NCBI GenBank assembly: GCA_946902985.2
Contig: OX336393.1
Span: 131,034,533-131,098,532, forward strand
From: Meconema thalassinum
Lineage: Eukaryota; Arthropoda; Insecta; Orthoptera; Tettigoniidae
DNA length: 64,000 bases
Direction of reading: 5' to 3'
This document shows positions 51,484-61,064 of the stretch, piece after piece. Both the position numbers and the translations under genes were made by a program. The notes under the pieces are model-generated. The model was not told where the DNA came from and did no database searches. It was given only the letters and a program-made list of their open reading frames with translations. The stretch's first letter is position 1, and every line of letters begins with the position of its first letter.

Positions 51484-53637
51484 ATGGAAGAAATGATGAG
51501 AATGATGAGGAGTTTGGAGGAGAGTTCAAAACAGGCTGGACTTCGTGTAGCAGCCATTATGAAAGAGAATACTGAGGCTTTAGAAAAGAAACTTAAAGAA
51601 AATTCTGATAATTTGAAAGAAAGTTTAGATGATAAACTTAAAGAAAATTCTGATTCTTTAGAAAGTAAACTTAAAGAAAATTCTGATTCGTTAGAAAATA
51701 AACTTAGAGAAAATTTGAATGATAAACTTAAAGAAAATTCTGATTCTTTAGAAAATAAACTTAAAGAAAGTTTGGAGGATAAACTTAAAGAAAATTCTGA
51801 TTCTTTGGAAAGTAAACTTAAAGAAAATTCTGATTCTTTGGAAAACAGGTTAAAAGGTAATTTGAAAGAAAATTTAAACAGTAAATTTAATTCAATGGAA
51901 AGTAAATTTAAAGAGAATTCTGAAATTTTGAAAATGACACTTGAAAGTAAAATGAATAAATTATGCGATAAAACACATGAGCTCGAAACTTCATTAGCTA
52001 CTAACGCTAGTTTAATGGACGATAAATTTCGCGATGCCGATCGTCGATCCCAAAGCTTAGCTGATAGGATAGAACATGGTCTTAGGAAAGTTGGTGAAGA
52101 CATGGTCAACCTGGAAGTCAGAGTGAAGAAGGAGAGTAACGAGATGGGAATTCTAGTTGTTCAACGTTTAACGGAACAATTCAAGGAACTTGTCATGGGA
52201 GAAATAAGAGAAGGAGTGATTCATGAATTGCAAACTGAGATTAAAACCACAGTTGTCAATGAAATTAAAGACACACTCAAGCTGGAGAATCAAGAGGGAA
52301 TCAAGGAGATTAGGGAATCTTTGTCATCCCACATTGAAGTAATTGCCAAGGATATTCAAGCAACTCAGAAGGACATATCAGATATGACAGGGTCATTGAA
52401 AAGTCATGAGGCTGTTATGAACCAGATATCCATTGATGTTAAAGACAATTGTAAAGAGACTGAAGCAATCAAGAAGATGGCAGAAGAAAACCAGAAGGAA
52501 CTTGAGGCTATGAAAACTCAAATAAAGGAGGAGAAACGGTCTGATCATCTTTTGAAAATGCCGAATGTAAGGGGAAAGGAACGGATACAGATAAATCTAG
52601 GAGGAGCTAGAGAGACTGATAGACAGGATGAGGTCAGGACAGTATTTCAATCCAACCCCATAACTGTATTTAAGAATATAGAAGACAAGCCTTCTAAATT
52701 TTCAGGGCGAGATTCTGTAACACCCGTGGAATTTTTGAGAGAAGCAGGTGATTATCTGAAAGATTCTAAGATCCCTAAAGAAAGACAGATCAGGGTAATA
52801 GGGAAGTTCTTGGAAGGTCCCGCACTTTTGTGGTTTAGAGCATTTAGATCCACTCTAAATACTTTTGAGGAGTTTTCTCGTGGGCTATTGAAGAAGTTTT
52901 GGTCCCCTGAAACCCAACAGCAAGTTAGAGCAGAGTTTTATTCGAAGAGATTCTCGACGTCACAACCTACTCGATACTCTACATACTTTTCTGGACAGCT
53001 GTCTAAACTCCAACATTTAGATCCGCCAATGCCAGATAACGAGTTGATTACTGCATTGATACGTCAATTTCCAGCAGACGTCCAGAGGACTTTGATCGCT
53101 GCTGACATCTACAATATGGAACAGTTTGATGAAGTATTGCAAAAGCTGGATCATACAAACGCTCAATTCTTTCATCAGAAGGGAGTAAAGAGTAATAACG
53201 CTGTGTATGCTGTTATGGCTGACAGTTATTCTCAGACACCTCGAGAGATTCGAGAGGAGCGAGAAGAGAAATCGCCGAGGGAAGATTCCAATACGAGAGG
53301 ATGGAACCAATACCGTAACAGATACAGTTACAAACCATATGCAAGACCGGATGGTGGTAATCGATACAACACTCGATGGAGAAGACCACGTGATACTCAA
53401 GGAAGGTACCAGGAAAGAAGATCCTATGGTAATAACTATAATAACAGAGGGAATGTAGATACTCGTCAGTCCAATGAAGAATTTAACAAGGAAACGAGGA
53501 AAAATTTGGAAGCAAGACACCAAGATAACTTGCAATTTGTGGAGCAGAGGCCCAATGATCCAGGTCCATCGGGAACACAACAATCCCGGGGGAATAGTAA
53601 AATTAAGGATTTTGAATATTGTGGAAGTAAACAATAA
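51484..53637 (+). CDS. gag: GYP-2b Gag
   Basis: 717 residues, open throughout. Residues about 30-135 are eleven-residue coiled-coil repeats (KLKENSDSLEN units), followed by more coiled coil to about 365. A Gypsy Gag region at about 395-560 (PITVFKNIEDKPSKFSGRDS, LLWFRAFRSTLNTFEEF) is clearly homologous to GYP-1. A basic Arg/Asn/Tyr/Gly-rich tail (NRYSYKPYARPDGGNRYNTR) replaces a zinc knuckle. The last residues (KDFEYCGSKQ) arise from the pol deletion junction. It would form particles; no protease is encoded with it. Confidence 0.9.
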   Translation: MEEMMRMMRSLEESSKQAGLRVAAIMKENTEALEKKLKENSDNLKESLDDKLKENSDSLESKLKENSDSLENKLRENLNDKLKENSDSLENKLKESLEDKLKENSDSLESKLKENSDSLENRLKGNLKENLNSKFNSMESKFKENSEILKMTLESKMNKLCDKTHELETSLATNASLMDDKFRDADRRSQSLADRIEHGLRKVGEDMVNLEVRVKKESNEMGILVVQRLTEQFKELVMGEIREGVIHELQTEIKTTVVNEIKDTLKLENQEGIKEIRESLSSHIEVIAKDIQATQKDISDMTGSLKSHEAVMNQISIDVKDNCKETEAIKKMAEENQKELEAMKTQIKEEKRSDHLLKMPNVRGKERIQINLGGARETDRQDEVRTVFQSNPITVFKNIEDKPSKFSGRDSVTPVEFLREAGDYLKDSKIPKERQIRVIGKFLEGPALLWFRAFRSTLNTFEEFSRGLLKKFWSPETQQQVRAEFYSKRFSTSQPTRYSTYFSGQLSKLQHLDPPMPDNELITALIRQFPADVQRTLIAADIYNMEQFDEVLQKLDHTNAQFFHQKGVKSNNAVYAVMADSYSQTPREIREEREEKSPREDSNTRGWNQYRNRYSYKPYARPDGGNRYNTRWRRPRDTQGRYQERRSYGNNYNNRGNVDTRQSNEEFNKETRKNLEARHQDNLQFVEQRPNDPGPSGTQQSRGNSKIKDFEYCGSKQ

Positions 53638-53731
53638 TGGAAGCTATGAAGTAGCTAATACACGAACTGGTAACATCGTGGGAACTTATAATGCATCGAA
53701 TTTGAAGATCTATTATTCAAGAACCAGATAA
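53632..53731 (+). pseudogene. pol: GYP-2b pol remnant: last residues of integrase
   Basis: In another frame than gag: NNGSYEVANTRTGNIVGTYN to the stop at 53731 aligns with the end of the GYP-1 integrase (NNSYKIVRMDTNEVVGTFNA). Protease, RT, RNase H and the rest of integrase are deleted, with the junction at about 53605-53632. Confidence 0.85.
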
Positions 53732-53797
53732 TTTAATGTGTAGATAGGAAAAATAAAAAAAAATTCAATTTTTATATTTTGCTAGGTGTGGGGTGGA

Positions 53798-56700
53798 TGT
53801 GCCCAAATCTAGGAATGGGTATTACAAGTTTCAGACACCTAGATATCAAGGGAAAGGCTGTAGCAGCTTTTGAAAGTTCAGATATTTGAATATCGCGCTA
53901 CATTGCTTCTCGAAGCCTTTCGAAGGAAATTACCGATAGTTGGATGGTAAATGACGTAGCGAGTCATAGCAGAGGTGGAGACTATTTATTGATTAAATAG
54001 TTAATTATGGAGCAGAGACTTGAGACTGGGATCAGATTACTGGCACGGCCAAATGAAAGAGAATGCAATTAGTATCAAGTAAATCGGACCAGGGATTCAA
54101 GAGATATGAGGATTTCTAGATATCAGGCGATGACGCGTGACCCTGACCGTTTTTGTATAAAAGCAAGCTGGAGCAGGCTTAGTTAGCTCACTTCATCACA
54201 AGCACTTGGCGAACAAGTTGCGTCTACGCTGAGCCAAGGCACATGGTTGCCGCCTCTACGAAGAAGTACTTTTCAAATCGTGATAGTCACGAGAAGTGCT
54301 GCGCAAACGAGTTGGAACTTAGTAAGTTTCTGGTGAGGAGAATCACTGAGGTGATTGTTTTCCTACAGACATTGGTGGAAATATTTATATTTCCAAAAAG
54401 GACATATGCTAGACTTGGTCTAGAAAATAGTATATTGTCACAGTCAAATAGTAAATTAATACTTGGATGTTTAAATCCATTTAAAGTCAGTTTTCATATT
54501 TTGTAACTATTTAACCACTTCGATCCGTCAGTACATTGAAGAATAGTCTATAACGGTGGCGTTCATTAGTCTACGCAAGGGAAACTGCAGGTTGTCTAGC
54601 GCATGGCAGATGGTGATTTTAATAAACCATGCCCAGGGAACGATCTTCAGAACAGCCGTTAACTGCTTAGACTGTCAACGTTTTTCTTGTACTGATGAGA
54701 TTACAGTGAGTTAAGTTACAACTGACACATTTAAGAAGAGATCGCTTAGATCTGACCCTTTTCAAACAAACTGTTATGGCTTTGTTAGAAGCACATATTA
54801 AAATGGAACCACAGTCATTTAAAACGTCGAAGGATACCACCACTATGTCTGACTAGACGATTTGTGGGTCTACAATGGCGGCCGATACAAGGATTATACG
54901 TGCTTGTCTGCTAGGGCATGTCTACGGATAAATCTGGTATAGACCAGGTTTACGACACTTCAAGACCATCAAGAAATGTAAGCCACATTTGAATTATATT
55001 ATGCCTAGCTAATTGGAACAAACTATTTTTTCTGCAGATGACCAACACATTTTTTTCGTCGTATTTAAAGCTTGTAATGATTTACGCAAGACTTGTTAGA
55101 TTTATTCTGAGCATTTTCAGCACTCAGAACAGTTTAGGATCGATGACCGAGCATTTTGAGCATTTATTTAAATTTTTCATATTTTTGGGAAATCACGGTA
55201 ATCAGCCGATGTAACTGTAAAAGTTAAATTTATTTTTGTTGAGGAATGGATATTTTTTCCATATTCGAAGGTTCGAACATGTGGATTCTCACATAATGAG
55301 ATGATAATTAAACATATTTGAAATAATAATAATAATAATAATCCACTAATAATAATAATAATAATTTTCATAATTTTTCTAAATAATTCTTGGATATTAT
55401 ATTTTATAATAATCATATGTATTGAGAAAGAGCCTATGAAGTAGTTGAAACATTTCTAGTTTGGAACAGGAAATTTTACGAAGGAGAGTGGTTAGCGCAA
55501 GCCCGCATTCAACCTACATGTCAGTTCTGGTTGAACAGTTGATATTTGCTATGAGCAAAGTATATGTTTCATATAACACGGAGAGGCATGAAACGGGAAG
55601 CAATTGATATTTGTATCAAATAGGATATTGTTGTATTTATATAAAATCATGACGTAAATACACTTCGAAAGTGAAATGAAGCTTTTCATGAGTATGGTAA
55701 ATTCACGGGTTGAACTGAATGGTAAAATAAAATAAACTTGTAAGTTTATTAATCTTCCAGTGTTGATAACAAGCAGAGGCTTGATTTATTGTATAAATTT
55801 TGGGAAGATAATTTATGTGTGTGGAGTAGTTGAAATGCCATTCCCAGGTGCGCATGTTAAGTCGCAGGAATGAAGGTTTTTTCGAGCATCAATCAAATAG
55901 CAGGTTCGATGGCTCAGGTTTATAGTAGGAGTATTGGAGCCACACATTTCGTCGTATGAATAACCCGAAGGTTATTTCTTTGAAACCATCAGTTCTTATT
56001 TCAACCTTGTTTACGAATTCCATTTAGACTTTGATTTTGCTAGAACCCGGATTTGTCATGATAGTAGTTTATTATTCTTCAGAGGAAGACCTTTGCCGTT
56101 GTTGTTGTTGTTATAATATTGTGTTCTTACACAAATAGTAGAATGGGCCACTGACAATTTAAAATAATTCTTTAACCACGAACAATTTGAAGGATATTTT
56201 CAAATCCTAGTGCCATGAACTAAATGAATTCATTATAAGACTACAATTCTAATTTTCGCATTCTGTCGAAGAATTGCAAGTTGTGAAAGTTGCTAGAAAT
56301 GGCCATAAATATAAATATTTTTATAATATTGTTCCCAAGAGGAAAATCTAATAGTTGAATGGTTCAACCATTTATTGATCAAGTTAATGATTCAGAAATC
56401 ATATATTTTGTTTGGAACTTGAAGTTCATAATCGAGTCACTTCTCGAATGTTTAATGTCAGAAGAACAATTAATTGTTGTTGTGCTTCGCACAGTTCTTC
56501 GATGCTATGCTCAATGGTCAAATACTTTTCAGATGTTGTTAATATGTGTTAATAATTTGTGTTGCTACGATGATAATAATAGTTTCAACGATATATTTTG
56601 GAAAACTGGAAAACAAATGAAAGTTTAAGAAATTCTATAAACATTTATTCTACGAGTGTTAATATCATGTAAATAGTCAAACAGTGATCGACGTTATTTC

Positions 56701-57133
56701 CAGTATGGACAATTCATTTTGAGCTGGAATAAAATGTTAATAATTTTGGAACACAGTCCACAGGACTAACAATCGGACTTGTGTTTTCAAAAAGATTGTC
56801 AAATGTGTTTGGAAGATTTCTGTATATTGTGTGTAAATAAGAGTGTGGATCGCCACACGTGGATGATGCTGCTTTGAGCATTATTCTTGCAGTCAGATTT
56901 TAACTTTAAATAAACTGAGATAATTTTACCAGATGTGTTTCACCCAATTATATCTCCTTCTATCCTTATTGTTGCATTGAGCCAAACATCAGCAAAGCAT
57001 TTTTATAAATTTGATGTCGTTTTTGCGATTTGCTTTAACCCATCTGGCGCTCCGGGATATTTTGATTCTCGTGCTGACTGATTATTGGTAAAATGCATAT
57101 GTGGTCGTGCGGACTCCGGTCTAAACGGGCACA
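53798..57133 (+). repeat. GYP-2b 3' LTR (3336 bp)
   Basis: Same length as the 5' LTR. Differences noticed: C/T near 48748 against 54907, two substitutions near 49993-49997 against 56152-56156, and A/T near 50788 against 56951. Preceded by the purine-rich GGTGTGGGGTGGA. Confidence 0.96.
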
Positions 57134-57137
57134 AGGT

Positions 57138-57355
57138 TGGTAGGCCACATAATAAGACACCCAGGAATAGCAAGCTTGGTTATGGAAGGACTGGTTGAGG
57201 ACAAGAACTCTAGGGGTAGACCAAGGTTAGACAGATTGCCTTGGATGTAGGGTGTGGTAGCTATGTACAGATGAAATGATTAGCTCAGAACAGGGAGGCA
57301 TGGAGGGCTGTATCAAACCAGTCAAAAGACTGAAGGCTCAAACACAACACACAGT
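57138..57355 (+). pseudogene. LINE RT C-terminal remnant, right half
   Basis: Continues the LINE frame after GYP-2b: GHIIRHPGIASLVMEGLVED and SRGRPRLD, then AWRAVSNQSKD near the end and the 3' end AGGCTCAAACACAACACAC. Typical 3' end of an insect non-LTR element. Confidence 0.8.
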
Positions 57356-57696
57356 CGTACAAGGATGTACGGTTCATAAAATGGACCACGTAGTTAGCAT
57401 ATCATAAGAGTTTCTGTAGGATCTTTGGATCGAAATAATGGGGCACATACTTGCGGGTAATAACAATACAACACTATCCATTACTAAGTAAGGAAACAAT
57501 ATTACAAATTAATATCCATCTACATAACACCGAATCAAAACTAGACAAGCATTTAAAAAACTAATATATTTAATTCATATCAAACTCAGATCTTTACAGA
57601 TAATACAACCACTTACCTCATGAGTTATACATCTAACATGATAGTGTGTGGGTCCACAAAGCGGCTCCAAATTTTGCTAAGAGCTCTCTTATAATA
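57356..57696. other. Gene-free stretch
   Basis: AT-rich, no ORF or known repeat recognised. Confidence 0.4.
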
Positions 57697-57698
57697 TA

Positions 57699-58432
57699 CG
57701 AAGGTGAATCAAAAAGTTAGTTGCACTAACGCGCTGCAGCAGCGCGCTGTGTGTCGCAAACGTGGACACGGCGGAGAAAGGGACAGACACTGCCCACACA
57801 TCTGTTAGGCAGGTCGCTGTGGTGTCTCGTCTTTCATGGTGTGAATAGCGGCCAAATTTAATGGCGCGTCGAGTGGACGTTCACTCCAAATATGAGGTGC
57901 GTGCGACAATCCGGTTCCTATGGGCCAAAAGGAAGAATTGCACGGACATTCATCGTGAAATTAGTGCTGTGTATGGGGAGCGGGCCATTTCCCGGCAAGG
58001 GATCGTAAAGTGGTGTCAGCAATTCGAAGCCGGACGCAGGGATATCACGGACGAATATTGCGAGGGCAGGCACCGGTTGCGTAAAGCGATTAAAGATAAG
58101 CGCCGGGGGAAATCGAGGGCCGGTGTGATTTTGTTGCATGATAACCCAACACCTCACAAGGCCCGCCAAACGAGCGAACTTCTGCAGCGTTTCAAGTGGG
58201 AGGTCTGGCAATATCCACCCTACTGTCCCGACATACCGCCATGTGACTTTCATCTGTTCGGTAAGCTCAAAACGGAGCTCGGTGGTCGACGTTTCCAGAC
58301 CGATGAGGAGGTGAAGGCCGCTGTCTCCAAGTGGTTGCAGAACGCTGGAGGAACTTTCTATGCATACGGCATCGACAAGTTGGTTGTGCGTTCGCAGAAA
58401 TGTTTGGAGTCTCTTGGAAACTATGTGGAAAA
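57699..58432 (+). mobile_element. mariner element, 3' truncated and internally deleted
   Basis: Left TIR CGAAGGTGAATCAAAAAG preceded by TA. It matches the mariner at 15844 but carries a longer 5' region. The right TIR is missing: mariner sequence ends at the last sense codon of the transposase and unrelated sequence follows. Confidence 0.85.
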
Positions 58433-58745
58433 GATGGCGGACGGGATGGAAAGCCGTGTTGAATTCGCTCTTAAAAGTATTGAAAATATTACGGATTTAA
58501 GTAGATATCTCAAGAAGGAATCAAAGGACGACTTGTATAAAGCGGTAAGGATTATACGAGAATGCTTTGTTGAACTGAAATCTAAACTATGCAGATGTGA
58601 GGAACATGTTAAAGAGCTTACTTTATGTGAGGTTATGCAACTAGACAATAACATTGTAGTACAGGAAGACAATAGTTGGTCGGAACAAGTGGCGCAGTCT
58701 GGTGACCTAGAGAGGCAAAACGTGGTACCGGCTCCCGCGGCTTAG
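57861..58745 (+). pseudogene. Chimeric ORF: mariner transposase remnant fused to an unknown coiled-coil protein
   Basis: A 294-residue frame. Residues 1-72 are the mariner N-terminus (MARRVDVHSKYEVRATIRFL, HTH region). An in-frame deletion then removes the first catalytic Asp, and residues about 73-190 carry the second (VILLHDNPTPHK) and third (YCPDIPPCDFHLFG) catalytic sites to LGNYVEK. From 58433 the frame continues without a break into MADGMESRVEFALKSIENIT and about 80 further residues of helical, charged sequence of unknown origin. Stop TAG at 58743-58745. Without the first Asp the transposase part is not expected to be active. I consider the fusion accidental, but the frame is open. Confidence 0.75.
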
Positions 58746-59078
58746 TCGAAAGAGATACAACAAATTAAAGAGGCAGCAGGAAACATGACGGTCAAATTAC
58801 TAGTGCCACCTAGCGGTCACAGGGACAACTCGCTTGTGGCACCCAAAGATCCCATAGATGAAGCAAACCATCACGGAGAAGGCGGTGGAGTAACGCTACA
58901 GCGATCAGAGTCGTATGACATTCATCATAGCGAGACTTTATCAAATTCAGAAATAGAATCGAGAATCATGGGGAAAATTAACCTGCAGATACAGTCCATG
59001 ATGGATAATATTCACATAATGGTTAGAAATGAACTGACAGAGTCAACTCAACAGTCGTTTGAATTTCATAATACACAG
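58746..59078 (+). pseudogene. Continuation of the unknown ORF, cut by the BEL element
   Basis: The same frame continues after TAG 58743-58745: SKEIQQIKEAAGNMTVKLLV, then NSEIESRIMGKINLQIQSMM and NIHIMVRNELTESTQQSFEF, ending where the BEL LTR begins. Together with 58433-58742 it makes about 215 residues of coiled-coil protein. It could be the N-terminus of a LINE ORF1, but I do not recognise the family. Confidence 0.45.
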
Positions 59079-59260
59079 TGTTGTGTTGGCAGCAAGCACA
59101 AGAGTGTAGTGCAGTATCTTTGACATAGTCTTTGATATCAGTGAAGTTCAGTGTCAAAACAATATGGTGTGTCGTGTGAATTGTGAATCTTTCCACAACA
59201 AAATAATAAAATATGCATTCTAGAGGAGTCTATGTGATTTATTGAGAAGTGAACCTAACA
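59079..59260 (+). repeat. BEL 5' LTR (about 180 bp)
   Basis: From TGTTGTGTTGGC to CCTAACA just before the primer site; TGTT/AACA ends. Contains a polyadenylation signal AATAAAAT near 59204. The exact left end (59079, 59082 or 59084) is uncertain because the 3' LTR is not in the window. Confidence 0.6.
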
Positions 59261-59266
59261 TTTTAA

Positions 59267-59285
59267 GGCGACCGTGACAGGACTC
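59267..59285 (+). other. BEL primer binding site, tRNA-Arg
   Basis: GGCGACCGTGACAGGACTC complements the 3' end of insect tRNA-Arg, up to the CCA (from memory of the tRNA). The first T of the usual TGG is changed to A. Confidence 0.75.
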
Positions 59286-59318
59286 ATTCATAGTAAAAGG
59301 CTCCCGTGAAGAAAGAAG

Positions 59319-61064
59319 ATGGAAAGACTCGCTAAAGAAAGAACCGTAAAGCGGCGGTTATTTACGCGCTCACACAACCAACTAATGGCGTTGTTAGAAG
59401 ATGATCAAACTGAAACGGAAAAAGTGCAAGTGCAACTTGAAATCCTTCAAGAAAAGTATGATGATATCTCTAATTTAGATGGATTAATATTTCAACAGAT
59501 GATAGACGACGAGTGTGAGGATGACGAAATAGAAACGGAATGTGAATCAGCTGATGATTACAAACACAAATTCCTTAGCTGTAGAACAAAAGCAACACGT
59601 TTTATGAATCCCGTTGTTTCCATGACCCCTACACAAAGTGTAGTGAATGACAATGTTTGTGATAAAAAGAAATATAGACTTCCAAGAATAGAATTTAAGA
59701 AATTTTCTGGTGAAATAATTGATTGGTTATATTTTTGGAGCCAGTTCCGTAAAATTCACGAGGATGAGGACATTGGGAAGGAAGATAAATTCCAATATTT
59801 AATTCAGGCTATGACAGAAGGTTCCAGAGCACATGAATTAGTTACTAGTTTTCCACCCACTGCCGAGAATTATGACAAAGCTATAGAGAGTCTTCAAGCT
59901 CGATTTGGTAGAGAGGACTTGCAGGTGGAAGTTTATGTTCGTGAATTGCTCAAACTAGTATTGACGAATGCAGTCAATTCCAAAGAAAGGCCAACACTGA
60001 GTAGCTTGTATGATAAATTAGAGTCACATCTCAGATCGCTGGAAAGTTTAGGCGTTACTACAGAAAAATGTACTGCAATGCTGTATCCCCTAATTGAATC
60101 ATCTTTGCCAGAAGACCTATTAAGAGCATGGCAGAGGAATACTTCCTTCAGGTGTGATTCCGTATCCAAAGATCGTTTGCAGCAGCTTATGGCTTTTCTT
60201 CAAAATGAAGTAGTAAGTGAAGAAAGAATTTCATTGGCTATGAAAGGGTTTAGTATTAGCACATCCCAAGGATCTAAGATTAAGGGAGACAAGAAACCAA
60301 GGGATGTCATTGAACCAAATATACCTACTGCTTCTGCTTTGTTTGCTGATGTTTCTAAGAGACAGGAGTGTGTTTTTTGTCTTAAACCTCATTCGAGCCC
60401 AGAGTGCATTAAAGCTCAAAAAATGACTGTAGGGGAGAAAAGGAAAATCTTAACTGATAAACACTGTTGCTTCAATTGTTTAAAGAAGGGCCATGCAAGT
60501 AGAGCTTGTAAATCGATTGTCAGGTGCATTGTTTGTGGTGGTAAACATGTGGTATTAATGTGTTATAAGCTCCGTGACAAAGAAAATGAAAGTGTGTCCA
60601 AACAGAATTACGAGGAAGACAGGAATTTGGTTCACCAGGATGGCAATAATGTGGATAAGGCTTTAGCTAATGTGTCTTGTTCTCCTGAGGTGTACTTGCA
60701 AACCCTGGCAGTTGTCGTTAAAGGAAAGGGTAAACAAAAAACTGTACGAGCTGTCATTGATACTGGGTCTACTAAATCCTACATTGCACGTGACCTAGCC
60801 GAAGAAATGGGGTATCAGTCAATCAGGAAGGAAACGTTAATACATTCCTTGTTTGGTGGAGTACGTTCTCGAGAAGCAAAACACGAATGTTACAGAATAA
60901 GTTTAAAGCGATTGGAGGGAAACTATTCCAAGGAGCTGGAAGTTTTAAGCCAAGAGATAATTTGTGAAGATGTCCCATATATTAAGAATGGTTCTTGGAG
61001 TGAGGAGATAAGGGATCTGAAAATATGTTTAACTGATGTATTGAAAAAGGGCCTAACTTCATAG
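59319..61064 (+). pseudogene. gag-pro: BEL gag-protease, truncated at the protease-RT border
   Basis: 581 residues. N-terminal helical region, then a DUF1759-like Gag domain from about residue 125 (YRLPRIEFKKFSGEIIDWLY, FQYLIQAMTEGSRAHELV). Two CCHC-like knuckles follow (CVFCLKPHSSPEC, CFNCLKKGHASRAC) with a third Cys/His cluster (CIVCGGKHVVLMC). The DUF1758-like aspartic protease has AVIDTGSTKSYIA near residue 485. The C-terminus runs from DVPYIKNGSWSEEIRDLKIC directly into LTDVLKKG, which belongs just upstream of the RT palm, so about 250 residues expected in this family are missing. A one-base shift near 61050 ends the frame. Confidence 0.85.

Larger units (their letters stand above)
47639..57133 (+). 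mobile_element. GYP-2b: gag-only Gypsy-type element with giant LTRs
   Basis: Two 3336-bp LTRs (47639-50974 and 53798-57133) flank only 2823 bases. Target duplication AGGT (47635-47638 and 57134-57137) lies inside a LINE remnant that reads through once the element is removed. Gag is complete, but pol is reduced to about 33 C-terminal integrase residues. The LTRs differ at only about four positions that I found, so insertion is very recent. It must have used pol from another element. Confidence 0.96.

Noticed and set aside
59267..59285. BEL primer site as a match to the tRNA-Asp anticodon loop (CCTGTCACG)
   Set aside because: The full 19 bases fit the 3' end of tRNA-Arg much better, the usual arrangement.
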